Of a DNA stretch of 64,000 bases, positions 21,205 through 31,288 are shown piece by piece. This stretch comes from Neonectria sp. B-13. Lineage: Eukaryota; Ascomycota; Sordariomycetes; Hypocreales; Nectriaceae. Position numbers and translations under genes: made by a program. Numbering within the stretch: the first letter of the stretch is position 1; each line of letters starts with the position of its first letter. A model generated the notes under the pieces. That model was given only the letters and a program-made list of their open reading frames with translations, made no database searches and was not told the DNA's origin. The stretch lies in the NCBI GenBank assembly GCA_002682825.1, contig NOKP01000019.1, positions 248,001-312,000 on the forward strand. The letters run 5' to 3'.

Positions 21205-21965
21205 TCAATATTTCGTGTACCGGCCATCAGCAGCAATAATAGTTGCCACTCGATGGGGCATTGTTTCTATGAGATTCTGGTGTATCTCAGCATCAACCGC
21301 ATGCCAAGCTAGCTTCGCTGCTCGTACAAGCCGCTCCTGCGTCCCTACTGTATCTGGTGCAGTCTCCAGCCCAATGTCGATCTTGTAGATATGCCGCTTC
21401 ACGATTGCCCAGAGGTTCTATATGGGATTCAAGTCCGGTGAAAAGGGGGCCAGAACATGACCTCAATCTATAGTTGTTGAAGGATGTCCTTTACAATGCG
21501 GGCTGTGTACACAGGAGCGTCGTCCTACATGAAGATACCATCCGGCCGGACAGGATCAGGTAGAGCAGCGGCGTAGAGGTCGTGTATTATCCTAGCAGTT
21601 ACCTTTCCATCAAGGGTTACTAACCCAGATCGCTGAAGCTTTAGCCACTTTCTCACATATCTCCCGCAGCAGATATGGTAAGGAACGAATTTGATTTTGT
21701 TATCGACCGAGGCAAGAAGGTACTGATAGGTTACATTTGGGTCTTCCCGGACTTTCTATAGAGTCCATCGCGTTCGTCGTCGGTGAGCTTTCGTGGTGCC
21801 CCTGAACGTGGCAGGCTCTGGTTTTTCTTTTTCGAATAGCCTCGCGGCCGATCGTCCACTGGATCGTGTTGACAGAGATTTCCGGGTGGATCTTTGAGAT
21901 ATTCTTTGCACCGTATCTAAGAGCATGAAGCTTGCAAACACATGACCGCAGTTGCAAGGACGTTA
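21205..21965 (-). mobile_element. Tc1/mariner-like transposase relic
   Basis: Reverse-strand translation gives a broken DDE transposase. Near 21860-21930 there is a helix-turn-helix-like segment (GAKNISKIHPEISVNTIQWTI), at 21410-21560 DDAPVYTARIVKDIL and WPPFSPDLNPI-stop-NLW, and at 21205-21402 the C-terminal SMPHRVATIIAADGRYTKY. At least three in-frame TAG codons and a frameshift interrupt it, two of them at positions where Gln or Glu is expected. I could not find terminal inverted repeats. It is a dead copy. Confidence 0.85.
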
Positions 21966-23023
21966 GCAACACGAAAAGCGGCATCATAACATGGGCCCGA
22001 TTTGGTAGGAGCGGATGTGATACGTGGTGTCTCTGTTGTGCCAGCGACAATGACTTCCGGCAAGTATTTGCCTCACTCCCCCGAGGCCAATGAGCTTGGG
22101 TCTCTTGGAGAGCTTATGTGCATGTATGTGGCGCTACTGTGGTGCTGAAGGATCACAATTCACAGTCGAAGCTGACTCTGACTAACTTCCACTTTCAGCT
22201 GTCCATTTCAAGGCAAACAGGGGGCAGGAGAGTGTCGCATGCACCCCACACATTGATGCCCAAGGATGAGTGACATTGGGCGGTGCTACCTGGAAAATAT
22301 ACAGTATGGAAATCGAGAACATTGTAGGCCCTCACTAGATGCAGCTTTCAGCTGTCAATTTCATGACGAATAGATGACCCCCGACGTAGGATTCGTCTTA
22401 GCGAGAGCCTTGCATGCAGATATGCATGCAGGACATCGGTCAAGAAAGCGTGCCTGTCCACCCACACCATCGCTACGGTGACATTCGGTAGTTGCCCAGA
22501 ATGTAAGTCTCCAGATCGAGATCAAATTTCCCCACTGATAGAATAAGAGAGCCCCCAGGGTGCAGATTGGATAGACACGCGTCCGCATTCTCTTCCTGCA
22601 CGAAGAAGAGTTGCCCAGAGGCGGCAAAAGTACAGGCCGCAGGGATTAAATATATTAATTCGGGTACGTGTGGCGAGTACCGTTACCTGCTGCATGCATA
22701 TATCTTCGCCTGTAGCGATGTACTGTAAATAGGCTGCCGATCAATAGATTTTCAGCGTCGAATGGCAACGAGATTCTCAACGGTGATTCAATCAGACCTC
22801 TTCTATGCCTAATGTGGATATAAAGTACAGAATTGACATATTCAATCTCTAGGACCTGTACCTGGCAGATCGCGTCGCGCCTAAACAACCCAGGCCAGGA
22901 GCTCTCCGAACAAGGCGTGACTGATTGTCCGACGACATAAGCTGGCATACTGGTAGCTTCCAAGCACTACCACGACAACATTCCGCTACTTACCCAGTTA
23001 CCGGCTGTCCCTCCTAAAGCACC
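21966..23023. promoter_or_regulatory. NRPS-2 upstream region with a repeated 18-bp-class motif
   Basis: About one kilobase of non-coding sequence before NRPS-2. The word CTTTCAGCTGTCMATTTCA occurs at about 22193-22211 and again at about 22347-22365 in the same direction. The half-palindromic CAGCTG core could be a regulatory site, but two copies are weak evidence. Alternating ATGCAT words lie near 22412-22432. Confidence 0.35.
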
Positions 23024-26000
23024 ATGGCCATTGACGATAATGGCGGAGCCAACGGCCGGCTATCTCCTTCCCGTGGCACCCATCGCCTTTCGGTGGGCGA
23101 GGCTGCCGTCGCTGCCGTCTCTTCGACAGCTCTGGCCCAACAGACACCGCCCGGCCTTAAGCAAGCCACGAAGACCGACCTGTGGCAGATCTGGGAGTGG
23201 AACGCCATGGTCCCTGTAGCCGTGGATCGTTGCGTCCACGACATGTTCCTGCAACGCGTCAAGGCCCAGCCTACGGCCCCGGCGGTGTGCGCGTGGGATG
23301 GCGATTTGTCTTACACTCAACTCGATCACCTCGCTTCGGGGTTGGCAGCCCGACTCATTACATTGGGGGTCGCCCAAGGCGCATTTGTTCCTCTATGCTT
23401 TGAAAAGTCCATGTGGACAACTGTGGCCATTCTTGGGATCCTCAAGGCCGGCGCGGCTTTTGTGCTGCTGGACCCGGCAGTCCCAGAGCTTCGCCTGCAA
23501 GGAATTGTCTCACAAGTCAAGGCATTCATTGTCGTCTCTTCGCAAGCCAATGAAGCTCTGAGCTCGCGGTTGTCGGATCAGGTCATAATCCTCGGCTTCC
23601 ACGTCGCCAAAGATCTCTACGACCAGCCTCACAAAGAGCCCAGCACCGCTCCGGAGCCGTCTTCCCCAATGTACGTCGCCTTTACATCGGGAAGCACTGG
23701 GACGCCCAAGGGGGCCATCATAACGCACGGCAACCTCGCCTCGGCATTGTTCCATCAAGAGAGAAGCCTCAACATCACAGAGAATTCTAGGGTATACGAC
23801 TTTTCTTCGTACAGCTTTGACGTGTCTGTCTGCAATATCTTTGCAACACTCACGGTGGGGGGCTGCCTCTGCGTTCCGAATGAGCTTGATCGGCAGGACA
23901 AGTTGGCAGAAAGCATTGCATCACTGAAAGCGAATACCATCGATCTTACCCCATCAGTTTCCCGGCTTCTACGTCCAGAGCAGGTGCCCGGTCTACAACA
24001 GATCATTTTCGGCGGAGAGGCGTTGCGTGTTGAACATGTGAGGCCTTGGTGGGGAAAAGTGCGCATTGTGAGTCTGTACGGGCCATGCGAGTGCACACCA
24101 AACAGCACCATCAATTCCCATCCAGCAAGTCCTGATGAGGCTATACATATGGGAAAGGGCGTTGGATTGAACACCTGGATCGTCCATGCTGAGAATCCCA
24201 ATTCTTTAGTCCCGCTAGGGGCAGTCGGCGAACTCCTACTCGAGGGTCCACTCATCGGCTCTGGCTATCTCAACGAACCGGGAAAGACTGTAGCAGCGTT
24301 CATTGAGGACCCTGCTTGGCTAGTTCAGGGCTCATCAGAGCAACCTGGGCGGCATGGACGACTCTACAAAACCGGTGACCTTGTACGGTACAACAAGGAC
24401 GGCAGCGTAAGCTTCGTCGGCCGCAAGGACGAACAAGTCAAGGTTCGAGGCCAGCGTGTCGAGCTTGGAGAGATTGAACACGTCCTTCGTGGCCATGCAG
24501 GAGTCAAAGATGCCGTTGTCTTGTTGAAGTCTGAAGACAAACAAGAACCATGGGTCGCTGGCTTCGTCACGGTCCATGACGAGAGTGGCGACGGTGCGGC
24601 ACTTGAAGAAGAGGCGCAACACGTGGAGGTGTGGGAGAAGCAGTTCGATGATGACTACCTTACCTTGGAGATTATGCGGCCGGAATTAATTGGACGAGAC
24701 TTCATGGGTTGGACCTCGATGTACGATGGACGTGACATTGACAAGGGAGAAATGAATGAGTGGCTGGACGATACCCTCGACTCGATCCGCAACGGCACGA
24801 CACCTCAGCATGTCCTCGAAATTGGAACAGGCTCTGGCATGATCCTCTTTAACCTGATTGAAGGACTGCAAAGCTACACTGGGCTTGAACCATCAGGCCA
24901 GGCGGTTGAGTTCGTCACCCGGACGGCCGCGTCGATGCCGACTATAGCAGGCAACATCACCATGTACAAAGCGACAGCAGCGGATGTTGGTCGGCTAGGT
25001 CAAAGCCTTTCACCCGATGTTGTGGTCTTGAATTCGGTCATTCAGTACTTCCCCAGCCTCACCTACCTCTTCGGAGTCGTGCAGGAGCTCGTCCAGTTGC
25101 AGGGAGTGAAGACCATCTTCTTCGGTGATGTCCGATCATTCGCACTCTACAACGAGTTCTTGGCTGCAAGGGCTCTTCATGTGACTGGAGGCAAAGCTGG
25201 TAAAGATGGCCTTCGCCGCATAATGTACGACTTGCGGCAAGCCGAGGCCGAGTTGCTGGTGGATCCAGCCTTTTTTACGTCACTACCGGGTCAGATACCC
25301 AACGTCGAGCACGTCGAGATTCTACCCAAGAGGATGCGCGCCACCAATGAATTGAGTGCCTATCGCTACGAGGCTGTCATTCACGTCAGGGCTCAGGGCC
25401 AGCCATGTCGACAGGTCCGCGAGCTTGGTCAGGTTCGGTGGATTGACTTTCAGGAACAAGAGCTGTCTCGCGAATCACTCTTGGAGCTCTTGCAACGCAA
25501 TCTTTCGACGTCGTCAGCCGTCGCTGTAAGTAATATCTCGTACAGCAAGACAGTGTCCATGAGCCATGTTGTTGCTGGGCTCGATGACAGAGGGGTTGAA
25601 GCAAACAACGATGACGATTGGCTTTCTTCCGCTTATACAAATGCCCAAAAGCAGCCTTCGATGTCAGCAGCCGATCTGGTTGAATTGGCGGAGCTCTCAG
25701 GCAGCCGTGTCGAACTCGGCTGGGCTCGTCAGTGGTCGCAGCGCGGCAGCTTAGACGCCATCTTTCATACACATGCGCCATCCAATGGTGAAACAAGGGT
25801 GTTGTTTAGATTCCCCGATGATCATCGAGGCAGAGCACAGGACGCACTTTGCAATGAGCCAGTCCGGCACCAGACGAGGCACAAGGTTCAAACCGAGCTC
25901 TACGAAATTCTGCAGGCTCGGCTACCTTCCTACATGATCCCTCAGGTAGTCACAATACTAGACAAGATGCCTCTGAATGACAACGGCAAGGTCGATCGTC

Positions 26001-26302
26001 GAGCGCTTGCAAAGAGCATACAGAGCCGGACAACGGATCGGGGGCCAGTTCAACTGCAGATGTCAGCGCCCGAGGAACTGATACGCAGCATCTGGGGAGA
26101 GGTGCTTGGCATCGAACCTACCACCATCGGACTAGACGACAGCTTCTTTCAGATTGGTGGTAATTCCATGGCTGCCATGAACCTCGTGGGGCAGGCTCGT
26201 GAGGCCGGTCTTGAGCTCACCGTCGCACATGTCTTTCGACACCCCAGGCTACAAGACCTTGTTCGTGCAGTGGTGGTACAAGGGCACCAAAACAGCCAAT
26301 GA
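23024..26302 (+). CDS. NRPS-2, single-module synthetase: A3-N-methyltransferase-T3
   Basis: An intronless NRPS of 1092 residues without a condensation or release domain. The A domain (about 50-530) has FTSGSTGTPKG, YGPCE, YKTGDLVRY and KVRGQRVELGE. A SAM-dependent N-methyltransferase is inserted after motif A8 (about 540-870), with the SAM loop VLEIGTGSG at about 597-605. The A10 lysine is in NDNGKVDRR. The T domain carries IGGNS with the phosphopantetheine Ser about 1048, where Asn replaces the common Asp/His. The hand-read pocket code is DVCDIGLPNK. It should load and N-methylate one amino acid and pass it in trans, probably to NRPS-1. Its A domain is closely similar to A1 of NRPS-1. Confidence 0.95.
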   Translation: MAIDDNGGANGRLSPSRGTHRLSVGEAAVAAVSSTALAQQTPPGLKQATKTDLWQIWEWNAMVPVAVDRCVHDMFLQRVKAQPTAPAVCAWDGDLSYTQLDHLASGLAARLITLGVAQGAFVPLCFEKSMWTTVAILGILKAGAAFVLLDPAVPELRLQGIVSQVKAFIVVSSQANEALSSRLSDQVIILGFHVAKDLYDQPHKEPSTAPEPSSPMYVAFTSGSTGTPKGAIITHGNLASALFHQERSLNITENSRVYDFSSYSFDVSVCNIFATLTVGGCLCVPNELDRQDKLAESIASLKANTIDLTPSVSRLLRPEQVPGLQQIIFGGEALRVEHVRPWWGKVRIVSLYGPCECTPNSTINSHPASPDEAIHMGKGVGLNTWIVHAENPNSLVPLGAVGELLLEGPLIGSGYLNEPGKTVAAFIEDPAWLVQGSSEQPGRHGRLYKTGDLVRYNKDGSVSFVGRKDEQVKVRGQRVELGEIEHVLRGHAGVKDAVVLLKSEDKQEPWVAGFVTVHDESGDGAALEEEAQHVEVWEKQFDDDYLTLEIMRPELIGRDFMGWTSMYDGRDIDKGEMNEWLDDTLDSIRNGTTPQHVLEIGTGSGMILFNLIEGLQSYTGLEPSGQAVEFVTRTAASMPTIAGNITMYKATAADVGRLGQSLSPDVVVLNSVIQYFPSLTYLFGVVQELVQLQGVKTIFFGDVRSFALYNEFLAARALHVTGGKAGKDGLRRIMYDLRQAEAELLVDPAFFTSLPGQIPNVEHVEILPKRMRATNELSAYRYEAVIHVRAQGQPCRQVRELGQVRWIDFQEQELSRESLLELLQRNLSTSSAVAVSNISYSKTVSMSHVVAGLDDRGVEANNDDDWLSSAYTNAQKQPSMSAADLVELAELSGSRVELGWARQWSQRGSLDAIFHTHAPSNGETRVLFRFPDDHRGRAQDALCNEPVRHQTRHKVQTELYEILQARLPSYMIPQVVTILDKMPLNDNGKVDRRALAKSIQSRTTDRGPVQLQMSAPEELIRSIWGEVLGIEPTTIGLDDSFFQIGGNSMAAMNLVGQAREAGLELTVAHVFRHPRLQDLVRAVVVQGHQNSQ

Positions 26303-26816
26303 TTTGTGTCACAACCGAGCGCCGCTTAATTTGTTTATTCTACGCCCGGGGCTAAGCCTAGAAGTCGTATATCGATTTGCCGTTGTCTGCTAAAGCCCGT
26401 GCGTATATTTGCTTTTTGCTCTCGTATTGCCGATCTGATCTCCTGTCCCGATCGATCCGGTTGGGTGGGGTAAGACATTATTGCTTTTGAAATCGAAGCT
26501 AGACGTCTGTGTGGCGTCTTGGAAGAGGATGAATGCCGAATCAGCCCCCTTTGACAACATGAGGCTTGATTCTCCCTTGATTGGGTAGCTATATATTGAC
26601 CAATAATTGATCCTCTTGCCGTGGTTCAAGAAATTCCCACTCTGTCCTTCTTGCTTTCTCTTCTGCCGTGCAATTGCCACCCCTTCGTCTCGTCGCCAAC
26701 GAGTGCTCTTTACTCTCTCAACCTATCAGCGGGCGGCGACGCAGAATCTTGTTCATGAGCATTCAAAAGTCAGTCTCGTGGTTATTACACCCCATCCATC
26801 GCCTTTGTTAATTGAC
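26303..26816. other. NRPS-2 3' flank and MFS-1 promoter
   Basis: About 510 bases with no gene. A TATA-like word (GCTATATATTG) lies near 26587, about 230 bases before the MFS-1 ATG. The open frame runs upstream to 26607 but its translation is unlike MFS N-termini. Confidence 0.4.
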
Positions 26817-28283
26817 ATGCCGCTGTCCAGACACGCAATGGACTCTACTACACCTCTCCTCCCCAAGGGTCGGGCCGAGGAACCAAGCGCGCACACCGAC
26901 GAGAACCCAGGGCCGCTGCTCCCAGATGCCCGCTGCGATGATTCGAAACGCGCAAAGAGCTCTCCCAGTCCGAGAATCCAGATACTGCTGCTGTGCTATG
27001 CGCGATTGATGGAGCCGCTTGCGTTCTACTCCATCTTTCCCTACATTGCCCAGATGACCCAGTACAACGGAAATCTGCCCGAGGCCGACGTAGGATTCTA
27101 CAGCGGGCTCTTTGAATCGCTCTTCTCTGTCGTTCAGGCTTCGGTCCTGATATTCTGGGGCGCCATGGCAGATCGAGTCGGGGGCAAGTCCATGCTTGTC
27201 TACAGCCTCTGGGGCATGGCCATCACTTCGGCCCTCTTTGGTCTTGCCTCGTCTCTCTGGCAAATGGCTCTCTTTCGATGCCTCACTGGGCTGGTATCCG
27301 GTGGCAACGTCATCATCCGGGGCATGATTGGCGAGCGTTGTACGCCCCAACTGCAAACCCAGGCCTTTGGCTGGTACTCGCTTGCTGGAAATGTAGCCCT
27401 CTTCCTTGGGCCGCTTATCGGCGGTGCTCTAGTCGATCCAGCAGGCCAATATCCGAAACTGTTTGGAGGAGTTCTTTTCTTGGAACGGTTTCCTTATTTG
27501 CTACCGGGCATCGCCGTGGGGGCAGTGGGCGTGACGGGTGCCGTCGCCGTCAGTCTTTTTGTCGACGAGACGGTGCAAGAACAAGAGCCGGGAACGGAGG
27601 AGGTGCTTTCGGCTGCATCAAATAGTCTTCATTGGGCTCTAATACGCGAGTTGGTTCAAGCTCCGGGTGTCGCCGCCGTGCTGTGGGCGTTTGTGCACGT
27701 CATGCTGATTGGGTCTGCCTTCATGGCCGTTGGCCCCCTCGCGCTCTACACGGGAGTTGACCAAGGCGGACTGGGATTCTCGCCTCATCAGATTGCCGGG
27801 TTTATGACGGGACAGGGCGCTGTCGAGGCAGTCTGGCTGTTGCTTCTATTCCCTCTCATGCACCGTCGAATCGGCACAAAGGGCATCTTACACGTGTGCG
27901 CGGGCTTCTTTCCATTCTTCTTCGCCAACTACATGGCAATGAATGCTTTTCTTCGCAATGGAAGCCCGGCAGCACTGATTGGGTATCGTGTGTCCTTTGG
28001 CGCCACAATGCTCTTTGGACCAGGCATGTGGATAGTCGTCACAGCCGTGCAGCTTGCGCTGCAAGAGGTATCCCCAAACCGGAGGGTACTGAACACTCTT
28101 AACGCTGTTGCAGAAACCTGCTCCAGCGTTGTCAGGTCAGTGGTTCCTGCGCTGAGCACATCAGTTTTCGCCATCGGAATTCGTCAACAGGTGCTGGGTG
28201 GATATCTGATATGGGTCGTATTGATGATACTCGGCACCGCACTTTCAGTTACCTTGACGTGGTTTCCGGGCAGGAAAAGGTAA
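26817..28283 (+). CDS. MFS transporter 1 (DHA1-type drug/H+ antiporter-like)
   Basis: An intronless major-facilitator transporter of about 488 residues, starting at the ATG at 26817 (MPLSRHAMDST). An acidic and basic cytoplasmic N-terminus of about 60 residues precedes twelve likely membrane helices. The motif-A-like loop is WGAMADRVGGKSMLVYSL between helices 2 and 3. Helix 5 contains GLVSGGNVIIRGMIGE and LFLGPLIGGAL. The resemblance is to fungal YCR023c/ZIF-like multidrug or metal-chelate exporters. It is the best candidate exporter for the locus product. Confidence 0.88.
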   Translation: MPLSRHAMDSTTPLLPKGRAEEPSAHTDENPGPLLPDARCDDSKRAKSSPSPRIQILLLCYARLMEPLAFYSIFPYIAQMTQYNGNLPEADVGFYSGLFESLFSVVQASVLIFWGAMADRVGGKSMLVYSLWGMAITSALFGLASSLWQMALFRCLTGLVSGGNVIIRGMIGERCTPQLQTQAFGWYSLAGNVALFLGPLIGGALVDPAGQYPKLFGGVLFLERFPYLLPGIAVGAVGVTGAVAVSLFVDETVQEQEPGTEEVLSAASNSLHWALIRELVQAPGVAAVLWAFVHVMLIGSAFMAVGPLALYTGVDQGGLGFSPHQIAGFMTGQGAVEAVWLLLLFPLMHRRIGTKGILHVCAGFFPFFFANYMAMNAFLRNGSPAALIGYRVSFGATMLFGPGMWIVVTAVQLALQEVSPNRRVLNTLNAVAETCSSVVRSVVPALSTSVFAIGIRQQVLGGYLIWVVLMILGTALSVTLTWFPGRKR

Positions 28284-28637
28284 TTGTCATTCTCGAGGGA
28301 GAAACCAAGACATCAACTCGTAAAACACCTGTCAAGGACTCCTCATCAGCGTCAGAACTGACGATGATGGCATCGACGCAACCGTTGGTATCATCCAGGA
28401 AATAGGCTACGCAATAAGGATATATATAAAACACCCCTTTCGCACTATTCTTAGGTAGAAATCAAGAGTCTTGGGAGTGACAACACCATTGGTTGGATAA
28501 ATCCTAATTTTACGAGACGGGTTACGGGTGTAGATTTCGCCACGTCTTAGTCTCTCCCTCTCTAGGACCGGCGCCATCCGCTCTGACAGGTTCTTATATC
28601 TATACGAGGGCCCAGCTTGTTCCATAGCCTCTGTCGC
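28284..28637. other. Convergent intergenic region between the two MFS genes
   Basis: About 350 bases between two stop codons, presumably both 3' untranslated regions. No gene is seen. Confidence 0.4.
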
Positions 28638-30401
28638 CTATAGGACTGCCCAACCGTGCTCGAGAAGCGCGGCTGCTTCTTCGAGACTCAGACCAGCCAT
28701 CTCGGGATACAAAAGGTATAGAAGATAGTATCCAATAGTACATATCCCTGCATACAGCGCGAGCGTCCAAGGCGGGCTTAACACATCCATCAATGGTAAA
28801 AAGGTCAAACCCATGACAAAGTTGCCGGTCCAACTTACGGATGTGGCCACACCACTGCCCAAAGACCGCACCGCCAGCGGATACAGCTCGCTCTGCATCG
28901 ACGGCACGTTGCCCAGGCCAAGGGCGAATGAGGCAACATAGACGATGATGCTTAGCAAAATAAGGCGTGCTGCTGCAGCTCCGTCGTCGGCATTTTCTGG
29001 CACCTCAGACGATACACGGAGGGGCAAAAAGGAAAATCCAAAGGCGGCAGAGAGCAGCCCGAGAATCATAACCGGTATAGAAGAGAGAAGCATGCGCCGC
29101 CTGCCCACTTTGTCGATGAGCCGCAGGGAAACAATAGTGAACAGGAAATTGGTAGAGGCGATTGCCAGCGAAGCCAACGTTGGATTCTTGAAGCCGACCA
29201 GCATGAATATGGTAGCCGAGAAGTACATGAGCGAGTTCTGCAGGGGAAATAAAAACCATGAGTCGTGTGTCCCCCAAGTAAGCACGAAGGACAGGAGTCG
29301 ACAGGACTTACAAAGCCGCAGAGCTGTTGAAGCGCCTGGAGCAGGCACGCAATTGCCAGTGCTCTACGATGGCGGCGTTTACCGAGGAGCTCTCTCCATG
29401 GACCAAGCCACCGATGAATGCGGCCTGCTCTCGGGTTCTGGTGTTGCCGCAGCTGACGTGCTTCGCGCAGCTCTCGAGCCTCGGCCTGGATGCTCTTGAA
29501 TAAGGCCTCTGTGCGGCGTGTTGCGTCTCCGTCTTCGTCGTCGTCGTCGCCATGAATTCTTTGCAGAACGCGTCTGGCGGCCGCCAAACGGCCAACCATG
29601 ACGAGCCAGCGCGGCGAGTCGGGCATCGAGATGACGATGGAAGCCTGGACGGCCGCGGGCACGGCGCCGAACGCAATCGTCCACCGCCAGCCCGCTCGAC
29701 TGGGGCCCCAGGCCGCGAGTGCGCCGGCTACCATGAAGCCCGTGATCTGTCCGACAGTCACCAAGAGTATGGTGGCGATGATCAGCCTGCCGCGGTGCGA
29801 CGCCGGTGCCACCTCGGCGACGTAGAGCGGGACGGCGACGCTCGATGCGCCCGTTGCCACGCCGATGATGCACCGTCCTGCGACGGCCAGGGCGACGGTC
29901 GAGCAAGACGCCTGGAGGAGCGACCCGACGATGAAGAGCATGTCAGCGCACAGTATGACCCGTGTGCGGCCTACCCTATCAGCCCAGAGGGATACCAACG
30001 GGGACGCCACGAGCGCACAGAGGGCCGTCGAGGAGGTGATGACGGATTTATCCAGCGGCGTGAGGACACGGCCTGAGAGAGAGGAGCCGATGGAAACGAG
30101 GGCGGCTGAAGTCACGGCAGTTTCGTCTTCCGCGTTGTCGCTTCAGGTCAGCTATAGACAGGTTCAAAGTCACATTCAGAGTTACAGTCACCGTTGGACG
30201 AGACCGCGGGCTCGATACAATGTGCCGACGAGCCATGTACGTACATCCAGATAGCAGGCTGCTTATGCCTGCCGCAAAGGTGACAGCGACGACGAATGTG
30301 CCGAGCTTGGTCGTCTCGCGCTCCTGTCTGTGTCGCGTGGGAAAAGGAGGGTGAGGGTCGCCGGGTAGGAGCAGTGCATCGGGGGCATCCATGACGTCCA
30401 T
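28638..30401 (-). CDS. MFS transporter 2 (sugar/inositol transporter family)
   Basis: A sugar-porter family transporter with three exons. Exon 1 from the ATG at 30401 ends ISSLLSG. An intron at 30127-30244 joins it to YETAVTSAALVSIG, where the family usually has GYDTGVISG. A second intron (about 29241-29316) joins QQLCGF to NSLMYFSATIF. Family motifs visible are LWADRVGRTRVIL, GRCIIGVATGASSVAVPLYVAEVAPASHRGRL, SPRWLV, and VGRRRMLL with PLAVRSLGSG near the C-terminus. The substrate is unknown. In this context it could move a sugar or glycosylated product, or be unrelated to the cluster. Confidence 0.9.
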
Positions 30402-31286
30402 GTTTGCTAGGCAGAGCTGAGTTGCTTCTCGCGTGCCGTCACTTGCCGTTCGAAGCGGAAGACACCAGAAGCCCCAGGAGAAGAGGATGTACTGAACTGA
30501 ACTGAACTGAATTCCTACTCAGTTGCAGCTGCTGTTTAACCGCAGCAGTGCACCTGACGAGCGGGGTTAGGCAGAGAGCCGACGCGCCCGAACGTAAATC
30601 CGACAGGTTACACCGCCAATATAAACAAAGAGTTATGTTATTCGTACGGGTCAAGATTGCCAATTGTCCGGGGCACGTGTTTTGCCCTTTGTTAAAACAA
30701 GAAACCCTTAGTCTTATGCAACCTATCCCTTTGACTGTCGTACATACCAGGCCCACATGAGCACAGCCAAGTAGAGATACATGCAGTGACTTTGAGCAGC
30801 CGCTGATGTTGCAAATTAACTATGGAAATAGGGATCACTGCCAAGTTCAATGTAGCTCTTTGTCAATCTGAGAAGTGTGAAGACTTACATTGCTATATGA
30901 ATTTGTGTAAGGTCTAATGTACCTTTCATTGGCTATTTTCTGATTGGATTAAATCCTTGCTTATGACCTAAGTGTTACTTTATAATAGTCAAAGAAATAC
31001 CTTTTCACTCTATTTGGCTAGTAGAGCATAGGATAGTAATGAATTAAGGTTTTTCATAATTAATATAAAATACAATTTAAACTTTTTTCTAACTTTTTAA
31101 TTTTATTTAATATTATAGCTCTTTATAAAAATAAGTACTATAATTGATAAAATACTTTTCTTAGCACTATTAGCCCGTTTTTCTATTATAGAGCTAAGAG
31201 GTATTTCAGCCTATATAAAGACTAATTATTACTTAATAATATATATTATATAAATACTATAATGTAAACAACAATCAAATATAACG
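30402..31286. other. Intergenic with (ACTGA)n and AT-rich tract
   Basis: About 880 non-coding bases. A short ACTGA pentanucleotide repeat lies at about 30489-30512. From about 30900 the sequence turns increasingly AT-rich toward the Fot1-like element. No gene is recognised. Confidence 0.45.
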
Positions 31287-31288
31287 TA

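Noticed and set aside
26607..26816. 70-codon N-terminal extension of MFS-1
   Set aside because: The frame is open, but the translation is unlike MFS N-termini and overlaps a TATA-containing promoter region; the ATG at 26817 is preferred.
29552..30076. 174-codon plus-strand ORF inside MFS-2
   Set aside because: Antisense shadow of a well-supported sugar-transporter exon.
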